From contig CAHIKZ030000838.1 in assembly GCA_903632075.3 (NCBI GenBank), positions 81,001 to 145,000 on the forward strand: a stretch of DNA of 64,000 nucleotides. Reading direction: 5' to 3'. The translations under genes and the position numbers were made by a program. The notes under the pieces were generated by a model. That model ran no database searches and was not told the origin of the DNA. It saw only the letters and a program-made list of their open reading frames with translations. This document shows, in pieces, positions 56,255 through 64,000 of this stretch (positions are counted from its first letter, which is position 1; each line of letters starts with the position of its first letter). The DNA comes from Acanthosepion pharaonis. Taxonomy: Eukaryota; Mollusca; Cephalopoda; Sepiida; Sepiidae.

Positions 56255-56539
56255 ATAAAAAAATTAGTCACAGTAAAGTGGTGGATCGAAAAATAGGGTG
56301 AAAAAAAAAAAAAATGGCGAGCTGGTTATCGCACCGCGCGCTTCAGTGTAAACTAACGACAAAAAACATATTAATATGTACACAAAGACTTGTTTGTTGT
56401 TGTTTTTAGCCGTTGCGCACATATTCTTTATGTTTTTGTTCTCGATTGCCTACGAAGAGCGAGGAAAAATAACTGGTTAAAATTTTGGTTTGTAGTTTTG
56501 TTTCTTAATCCACCACTTTACGGTGATAATTTTTTTTAT
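56255..56539. mobile_element. MITE with 32-bp terminal inverted repeats
   Basis: The left end ataaaaaaattagtcacagt then aaagtggtggat and the right end (complement ataaaaaaaattatcaccgt, aaagtggtggat) differ at few positions. The interior, including gcgagctggttatcgcaccg, has no ORF of interest. Superfamily unknown; no clear target duplication. Confidence 0.8.
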
Positions 56540-56840
56540 ATATATACTTTCTCTTCTTCTCCCCATCCCATTGTTTCATATATTTTTGTATATATTTATA
56601 TAAACATTTAAAGTATCTGTTTTAAAGCTCTAATAAAATTTTGAACCCTCACCCTACAGATTATTTAATTATAAAAATATATATCATCTATTTAAATTTA
56701 AAGTCAATCTAAACACCGGAAATATATTATATAAATATTTTGCAAATCACCAAATACTTCTTTTTCCTCATACCGCAAGAACCCTGTTATCTCAGTAACG
56801 AATACATTCGTTTTTGACATCTGACAATCTCTTTGTTATT
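56540..56840. other. No recognisable feature
   Basis: AT-rich. Confidence 0.5.
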
Positions 56841-56849
56841 TTCAATGAT

Positions 56850-57005
56850 TATAAACTCACAGTCTTTTCGCTAAGGCCATAACGTAACTTTCCTGTAACT
56901 TTTCTATAAATACTTTCATGATAATAATTCTGATGGGCATTACTCTTTATGAATTTAAGTGCAGTGATAGATTGGCGGCAAGATCTCATCATTTTACAGT
57001 TGAAT
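56850..57005 (+). pseudogene. LINE-B 3' segment, cluster copy 1 (short)
   Basis: cataacgtaactttcctgta, ctataaatactttcatgata, ggcggcaagatctcatcatt, ttacagttgaattt. It breaks off where copies 2 and 3 continue. Confidence 0.75.
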
Positions 57006-57154
57006 TTTTTTTGTGTGTGTGTGAGAAGTATATCGTGACATGAACTATTCTTTTTTACGCTGCGAATGTACGGGCTGAGTACCACTTTCTTCTCTGACCT
57101 GATAGCGTGACTTGTAGCAAGTAACCAACAGAGTTATTTTAGATCGTACTTATT

Positions 57155-57610
57155 ATGAATAATCTGCAATGTTACTGCTCCTGATCGGGAATCTCGGCTT
57201 CAGTCACTTTTCCACTGTCGTAACGTAACTTTCCTGTAACTTTTCTATAAATACTTTCATGATAATAATTCTGATGGTCTTTACTCTTTATGAATTTAAG
57301 CGCAGTGATAGATTGACGGCAAGATCTCATCATTTTACAGTTGAAATAGTTCGAGGCAAGCGTAAATTGCCGTTTCTGCTATCGCACTTTTTGATTGTGG
57401 AAGTTTTCTTCTGGCTTCTTTCCAGTTAGCTTTAATCTTCAAAGCTTCAAATGCAATGTCAATTGTTATCCTCTTTCTTCTTAATTCTTGTTCTTTTATT
57501 ATTCTCTCTTCTTAATAATGTTACACTTTTTTTTTCATATTTAATCACACACAGTAACCCTTTTCCGTCTTGGTGCCTTCATTGCCTTGTTTTGGGGTGA
57601 AATGATAACA
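57155..57610 (+). pseudogene. LINE-B 3' segment, cluster copy 2
   Basis: It starts gcaatgttactgctcctgat and ends ttttggggtgaaatgataac. Sequence between is nearly identical to copy 3 at its start and diverges later. Confidence 0.8.
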
Positions 57611-57694
57611 AAATTAAAACACAAATATAGATAGAAAAAACATAATTTGCCTCGTCTGTTCATCCACTCTGACTATATATAAATTTTTTATCAT

Positions 57695-57764
<70 letters not shown>

Positions 57765-57785
57765 GAAGAGAGAGAAAGTGAGAGA
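57695..57785. repeat. (TA)n(GA)n microsatellite
   Basis: Sits between cluster copies 2 and 3. Confidence 0.96.
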
Positions 57786-58236
57786 GAATAATCTGCAATG
57801 TTACTGCTCCTGATCAGGAATCTCGGCTTCAGTCACTTTTCCACTGTCGTAACGTAACTTTCCTGTAACTTTTCTATAAATACTTTCATGATAATAATTC
57901 TGATGGGCTTTACTCTTTATGAACTTAAGCTCAGTAATAGATTGGCGGCAAGATCTCATCATTTTACAGTTGAAATCGTTAGAGGCAACCGTAAGTTCTA
58001 TGCTAAGAGTGTCTTTACTCACACTTTTTGTGGAACTCTTTTCCAGCTTCATGTTCTCCAGACAACTTTGGTCTTCTAAAATTTTAAATGCAATGCCAAT
58101 CGTTATTTTCTGTCTTTTTAATTCCTGTTCTTTTATTGTTCTCTCCACTTATTATTTGTCTCATATTCTCTCTCCATACAGTAGCCTCTTGGGTCTTCGT
58201 AGATTTATTACCTTGCTTGTGGTGAAGTGATTAAAA
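57786..58236 (+). pseudogene. LINE-B 3' segment, cluster copy 3
   Basis: It begins aatctgcaatgttactgctc, like copy 2, and ends ttgtggtgaagtgattaaaa. The reading LAARSHHFTVEIVRGNRKFY (from 57949) matches the LINE-B tail. Confidence 0.8.
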
Positions 58237-58690
58237 ACAGTCGCCTTGTAGAGTATAATTCCACAGCCTCAACAGACAAGTCTATTTTCAATGTATTCCT
58301 CTAATAAAAACATCTTTAATGTTTAGCTATAGTAAAATTATTCTTAATGGATTTACATTGTCGATATAATAGCATTATTATGTTGGCAACGTTTACATTA
58401 ATGATTTGATACGTAGAACTTTTTTGTTTCCAGGTAGGACTCTTTAAAACGTTTCGATTTTAATGATAAATTCCACTTTTTCTACTGAGTTTACTGTGTC
58501 AAATCAGTGTTAATTTCCTCAGATTGTCTCCTGAAATACATGTATCCTTATTATCCTTTCTATTTTGGTTTCTCGTTTTAGGGTCCCTTCTTCGTCATCC
58601 CATTAATTCTATTGCAACATTTGGCTTGTGTTATTTGGTTTTTCACACTCTGTCTTCTCTAGTTGTCAAGTTACTCGCCAGCTGAGTCGA
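58237..58690. other. No recognisable feature
   Basis: AT-rich. Confidence 0.5.
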
Positions 58691-59235
58691 CTAATTTATT
58701 ATTAATATTGTTGTTATTATTATTTGAATTTTAAATTATTAAAGTCTAAACCATTACCACCATCGCAATCAATATTTCAAATCTCATCATCAATATTATC
58801 AATGTTCCGAGTAGCATCGCCATCATCATTATGAATAGTCCCGGTATCATCATCATTATGCTAATCAATATTCATGATATCATCATTATTAATGTTCCAA
58901 ATAACATCACCATTAACAACATTGTGTGAATCATCATCATCATCATCATAGTTTTTTTTTTATATTCTGAATATCATTATCATTACCAAAATTTTGTGTA
59001 TTATCATCTTTATTAATATTCATATTATCATCATTATCAATACTTCAGGTATTATTATCTCCATGATTAATAATATTCTGATATCACCATTATTATCAAT
59101 ATTTCTCGTATCGTCATCATCATTATCATCATCATCTTTATTAATATTCCGATTAAAATCGTCATCAATATTTCGAGTATGATCACCATCACCATCATGA
59201 TTGTTAGTATTCCAAGACTCATCATCAGCATCAGG
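58690..59235. repeat. ATC/ATT-rich degenerate repeat region
   Basis: Clusters of atcatcatc and attattatt separated by recurrent aatattc and attccgagta words, like an old 35-40 bp minisatellite built on trinucleotide repeats. Confidence 0.75.
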
Positions 59236-59493
59236 ATTTTTTTGTTTTTTCTTTTTACTCAATTTTACTTTTGCACTTTCTATTTTATTTTTTAAAGATT
59301 TGGCCTATTTCTAAGTAGTCTTAAATATTCATGCGTTTTCAGATGTAATTTTAGCCTTTCAGCATTTTTACACGGCTCGTAAATGAAAAAAAAAATAACA
59401 ATATTCACTTTTAGGGCTGTAAACTTTTCAACTATGAAAAAAATACTCCACAAACTTTCTGCATATTTTTATGAATGGCAAATAAAAATATTG

Positions 59494-59875
59494 GTAACTA
59501 TAAATAATGGTAGGTATAAATAAGGGTAGGTATAAATAATAGTACTTATAAATAAGGGTAAGTATAAATAATGATAGGTATAAATATTGGTAGGTATAAA
59601 TAATGATAGGTATAAATAATGCTTGGTTTAATAATGATAGGTATAAATAATGGTAAGTATAAATAATGGTAAGTATAAATATTGGTAGGTATAAATAATG
59701 ATAGGTATAATTATTGGTAGGTAGAAATAATGATAGGTATAAATAATGCTTGGTTTAATAATGATAGGTATAAGTAATGGTAAGTATAAATAATGGTAGG
59801 TATAAATATTGGTAGGTATAAATAATGATAGGTATAAATAATGGTAAGTATAAATAACGGGAGGTATAAGTATCT
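59494..59875. repeat. 16-bp minisatellite, about 24 copies
   Basis: The unit is ggtaggtataaataat with variants ggtaagtataaataat, gataggtataaataat and a 15-bp gcttggtttaataat. The order of variants repeats (near 59605 and 59740), a higher-order structure. Confidence 0.93.
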
Positions 59876-60185
59876 GCAAACGCGTATGTATGCGTGAGTA
59901 CCGAATGCGGAACAGAAATCGAGAAAAAGGATATTATATTTTTATGTAAGAACAAGTTTTTCTTCTAGGTCCTTACTTTGATGTGTTCCATGTATGTGAG
60001 GATGCGTATCCTAATAGTGTTTTAAATGATTTAAAGCGCCATAATCAATCTGTATAAAGAGTGAGAGAGAGAGTGAGATGGGCATGATAAAATATACATA
60101 TACGCACATATGCTTAGATGTACATATATATTTCTTTCTCAGATGTTATAAATAGAGTGATCAATGTTATGTAACAGAACTATTA
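59876..60185. other. No recognisable feature
   Basis: Contains a short GA run at 60061-60075. Confidence 0.5.
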
Positions 60186-60188
60186 GGT

Positions 60189-60295
60189 ATATATTAGTAA
60201 ATATACATAATATCCAACATCGATAGCATGAAACTGCGAGGTTTGCATGAAACTTTGAGTCGCGCTATCGACGTTAGATATTATGAATATTCACT

Positions 60296-60299
<4 letters not shown>
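60189..60299. repeat. Foldback, 36-bp arms
   Basis: attagtaaatatacataata ... atcgatagc pairs with gctatcgac ... tattatgaatattcactaat around about 40 bp. TA follows at 60301-60341. Confidence 0.85.
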
Positions 60300-60343
<44 letters not shown>

Positions 60344-60450
60344 AATCCTGAAGAGCCAGGAAAACTTATCTAGGTTTCACCTCAATGGATCTTCAGGGCT
60401 GAAGATACGTTTGGGTGAAACCTAGGTAGGTTTTCCTGGCTCTTCAGGAT
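60344..60450. repeat. Foldback, 37-bp arms
   Basis: atcctgaagagccaggaaaa ... ctaggtttcacc pairs with ggtgaaacctag ... ttttcctggctcttcaggat around about 33 bp. Confidence 0.9.
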
Positions 60451-60474
60451 ATATTTTAGTTATTCCTACTTTAC

Positions 60475-60575
60475 GTAGCGTATTGAGCATTCTACGCTTT
60501 AGTCTTACTACTCGCTTGTTTTGTTTTTTTTGTTTTGTTTTGTTTTTTACTTTGGATGAAATTTTAAATCAATTA

Positions 60576-60632
<57 letters not shown>
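60475..60632. repeat. Hairpin, T/G-rich stretch and (TA)n
   Basis: cgtag ... ctacg around tattgagcat (60475-60496), a tttgttttgttttg run, then TA at 60580-60632. Confidence 0.7.
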
Positions 60633-60634
<2 letters not shown>

Positions 60635-60639
60635 TTAAC

Positions 60640-60905
60640 TGATTATATATATATATAGACATATATATAAATTATATATATATAAATTAACTGATTTAAA
60701 AATATGGTTTCATCGCTACATAGGAATTACCATGTTTCAAAAACAGAAAACAAAGACTTCAAATTCAATTATATTAAATTAAAAGCATTAGTCCTGTTCC
60801 ATCTTCAAGCGAATTTTGAAATAACTTATTTTAAAATTTACTGAGTTTTAAAAGCATACTCCTATGTAGCGATGAAACCATATTTTTAAATCAGTTAATT
60901 TATAA
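60640..60905. repeat. Foldback, about 43-bp arms
   Basis: ttaactgatttaaaaatatg gtttcatcgctacatagga (60680-60725) pairs with tcctatgtagcgatgaaacc atatttttaaatcagttaat (60860-60900). CGATGAAAC lies in each arm. Confidence 0.9.
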
Positions 60906-61601
<696 letters not shown>

Positions 61602-61734
61602 CGATAAACGTTGTTTTAGTTGGTACATGTGTTTGAGTTATTATCACTGTCTTTTATATTTTTTAAAGAGTTAAATAAGTAAAACCGGGCGAGATCAAAC
61701 TAGATCTTACTGTTGCTTCTTTGTGTGTATTTAT

Positions 61735-61890
61735 TCACAACGTAGGCTTCCCTGTTGCTTGTAGCTCATAATAAAGTTTTTTTGTTTTTTGTTTTGTTTT
61801 TATTTTTTATTTTTATTTTTTTGCTATCCCTCCTCATGCCCGTTCTGCCAACCATTAATCTAAGCTCGTTAGGTAGGTTACTCGCTGAAA
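61735..61890 (-). mobile_element. LINE-A 3' end scrap, minus strand
   Basis: aacgtaggcttccctgttgc, ttgtagctcataataaag, a T-rich stretch, ccgttctgccaaccattaat and aagctcgttaggtaggttac are family 3' blocks (compare 20880-20930). Confidence 0.6.
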
Positions 61891-62300
61891 TAGAAACTCA
61901 ATTCCGTGTAACTACTAACATTAACGTCCATAGTAATAAATAAATAAATAAATCTTATCGGATTTAATAATCCATTACGTGGGTCTACATTATAAAATTT
62001 TAAATTTGTACAGAACATAATCTTAGCGTTTTTCACTTCACACGTAAAAAAAAAAAAATTTTCAGATAAACACAACAATTTTTTCTTAGAAAAATAATGA
62101 ATATAACAATTTTTTTTGTCTTAGAAAAAATCAGTCCCTGATGACGACATTGTATTAATATCGAAAGTACTCGGATAAAATGAATATGCATTAGCGTGTT
62201 AATTTTCTTTCTTTCTTTAATAATGATAATAAAACTTGTCCGTAATTATGAGTGGATCCTGTTAAAAAAAAATAAGTAGACTAAACTTGTCTAGATTATT
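61891..62300. other. AT-rich with a hammerhead-like string
   Basis: CTGATGA (62138-62144) and GAAAGTAC (62163-62170) are in order on the plus strand, with a weak stem. Related to 17839, 26433 and 48943. Confidence 0.4.
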
Positions 62301-62305
62301 TAATG

Positions 62306-62307
62306 AG

Positions 62308-62382
<75 letters not shown>
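62306..62382. repeat. (CA)n(TA)n microsatellite
   Basis: It abuts the LINE-B copy. Confidence 0.97.
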
Positions 62383-62383
<1 letters not shown>

Positions 62384-63252
62384 GCTTGTCTTAACAGTAC
62401 TTTTGGAAGGTTCGATAAGGTTAATTTGACGGCTGATGTCAAAAGTAACCCAAAATCTGATGTTAACCGAGGTAACGAACGGTTTGTTAATTTTAACGCC
62501 CCAAAAACAAAGCTCCTTTCTGAGAGACTGCTTTCTGCCTTCTATCAGCATGACTGATGCTAACCTCCAGGAAAGAGACGCCTTCTTGAATTAATGTTAT
62601 CTGATGATATGAAGTGGAAAGTTTATATTGAATCAGTTGCTAGACCTGCTGCTAGAAAAGTTGGTTTACTGTTTCGTGCTAGAATGTTTTTCTCGACAAA
62701 AAATATCTTACACATTTATAAGTCTACCCTTCGTCCATCCTTAGAATATTGCTGCCACATATGGTCTAGTGCTCCTACTATATGTTTAGATATTCTTGAC
62801 AAAATCCAAAGAAGAATCTGCAATAGCACTGGCCCTGACCTGACATCTCGGCTTTAGTCGATTTCCCACCGCCGTAATGCAATTCCCCTGTGACTTTTCT
62901 ATAACTACTTTTATGATAATTGATCTGATGAACCCTTCTCTATAGTACCTAGATTTTATGAATTTAAGCAGGGTACTACATTGGCGATTTAAAGTTGATG
63001 AGGCTAGATGAAATCGTTAGTTCTTTCTTAAGAATTTCTTTTCTCTCACTTCCCGCCTTTGGAACTCTTTTCCGAATACTTGACTTCGAGCCAAATTTTT
63101 TCTTCAGACATTTAAATGCAATGTCAATTGTTCTCAAGTGTCTCTTCTTTTATTGTTCTCCGTCCTTAATTTAATTTTTCTTTTTCTTTATTTTTTTTAC
63201 ACCCAATAACCCCTTGTGTCTTACTAGCTTTATTGTTTTGCTTGGGATTAAA

Positions 63253-63253
<1 letters not shown>
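62383..63253 (+). pseudogene. LINE-B (jockey-like) RT C-terminus, longest copy
   Basis: It starts in the RT connection region with GNERFVNFNAPKTKLLSERL. After a frame change it continues in the open 62594-62857 frame: MLSDDMKWKVYIESVARPAA, RKVGLLFRARMFFSTKNIL, YKSTLRPSLEYCCHIWSSAP, LDILDKIQRRICN and DLTSRL. These blocks (SDDMKW..YI, YKS..RP.LEYCCHIW, LDKIQRR) define jockey-like non-LTR RT C-termini. The palm FADD-type box lies upstream and is lost. The tail carries the LINE-B 3' blocks seen elsewhere and ends cttgggattaaacca before (TA)n. Confidence 0.85.

Positions 63254-63317
<64 letters not shown>
63254..63317. repeat. (TA)n array at a LINE-B 3' end
   Basis: TA begins directly after gattaaacca. 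Confidence 0.97.
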
Positions 63318-63322
<5 letters not shown>

Positions 63323-63416
63323 GTGCTGGTAGTAATAAACTGTGTTGGCATAAAAAAAAAACCCAAAAAAAACAGAGTTATTAAGTATATATTAAACAAT
63401 ATATATATATCCTCAC

Positions 63417-63456
63417 CTCACCAGTGGCACGAAAATTCGAATCGTGCTACTGGTGA
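63417..63456. repeat. 16-bp-stem hairpin
   Basis: ctcaccagtggcacga and tcgtgctactggtgag pair with one G-U around an 8-base loop, between TA-rich stretches. Confidence 0.9.
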
Positions 63457-63471
63457 GTGATAATATGTTTA

Positions 63472-63477
<6 letters not shown>

Positions 63478-63556
<79 letters not shown>
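63478..63556. repeat. (TA)n(GA)n microsatellite
   Basis: TA then GA runs. Confidence 0.97.
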
Positions 63557-63557
<1 letters not shown>

Positions 63558-64000
63558 AAATTATAGTAGCCTAAAAATATTTAATGAAAATAAAAAGTAT
63601 GAATCATACCAAAGAAATAGTGGATATTCAAACAAACTAGAATACAAAAACAAAAACAATTCAAGCAAAATCAACAGGAATAGAAATATAATTGCCCCCT
63701 CCACAACCACACGCACACACTACAACAATACAATAAAATTAGGATAAACACTTTCCTAAAAAGAGTACATTATCAAAAATTATCAACAAAAATATAATCA
63801 ACATTAGTTATAGCTGCATGGATAATATGGAGAAAATAATAACTAAGCACAATAAAAAATACCCAACAAAACCAAAAGCAATTACAACAATAAAAGTAAC
63901 ATACAGCCAAATAACACCATTAAATGTAACAAAGAATATTTCCCATTTAACAATTAATATTTAACCAATAACATAATATACATAGCTATCTAAAAACATT
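63557..64000 (+). pseudogene. PLE-7 fragment, cut by the window end
   Basis: The plus strand reads NYSSLKIFNENKKYESYQRN, SGYSNKLEYKNKNNSSKI, NRNRNII, then after a frame change DKHFPKKSTLSKIINKNIIN, ISYSCMDNMEKIITKHNKK. These are the blocks between RT and GIY-YIG in the PLE lineage also seen at PLE-2 (RKRKII ... LISNHF). A-rich composition and a frame change near 63740 mark it as decayed. The GIY-YIG domain should begin near or beyond the right edge. Confidence 0.8.

Overview
The window looks like gene-poor, repeat-dense DNA from an animal, most likely a coleoid cephalopod of the octopus type. That placement is an inference. It rests on very abundant (TA)n arrays flanked by CA or GA runs, tRNA-derived SINEs, mariner and Tc1 relics, RTE-like and jockey-like LINE remnants, and many Penelope-like elements (PLEs). 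I found no intact host protein-coding gene. The longest credible reading frame, 359 codons at 30187-31266, is a PLE reverse transcriptase plus GIY-YIG nuclease.

Layout. Positions 1-6887 are a tandem satellite with a 111-bp unit, open at the left edge. 6.9-12.9 kb holds foldback elements, a 5S rRNA-derived sequence joined to a tRNA-type SINE, a PLE copy bounded by about 165-bp inverted repeats, and a second degraded PLE on the minus strand. 13-21.5 kb is mostly microsatellites with small relics: a GC-rich island, a zinc-finger LINE end, a PLE nuclease end, a foldback with a hammerhead-ribozyme-like core, an AAAG-rich tract and a CpG-rich block. 21.5-25.7 kb is a nest of mariner relics broken by a SINE and by an RTE-like LINE, followed by a second 5S-derived sequence. 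26.6-31.3 kb has a triplicated microsatellite block and three PLE pieces, one split by a SINE. 32-45 kb has a 67-bp minisatellite, a tentative solo LTR, LINE ends of three families, a MITE nested in a LINE, SINEs, and the first of two promoter-like blocks. 45.5-53.7 kb has two copies of a foldback family, GC-rich structured DNA between TA arrays, the second promoter-like block with a 38-codon ORF, and a Tc1 relic. 54-64 kb has a jockey-like LINE cluster, a short Helitron, a MITE with 32-bp ITRs, a 16-bp minisatellite, three foldbacks, and a final PLE fragment cut by the window edge.

How the parts relate. The coding remnants are the mobile-element kind: PLE RT/GIY-YIG, LINE RT C-termini and DD34D-type transposases. 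Two wider patterns stand out. First, many foldback or terminal repeats carry CTGANGA...GAAA strings in the same strand order, the core layout of hammerhead ribozymes, which are known from PLE terminal repeats. Second, microsatellites sit at element ends in a family-specific way: jockey-like LINE ends lead into (TA)n, restriction-endonuclease-type LINE ends into (AAT)n, and several foldbacks are followed by a GCTC/GAGC hairpin and then (TA)n. All family assignments come from reading translations and motifs by eye; no search was run.
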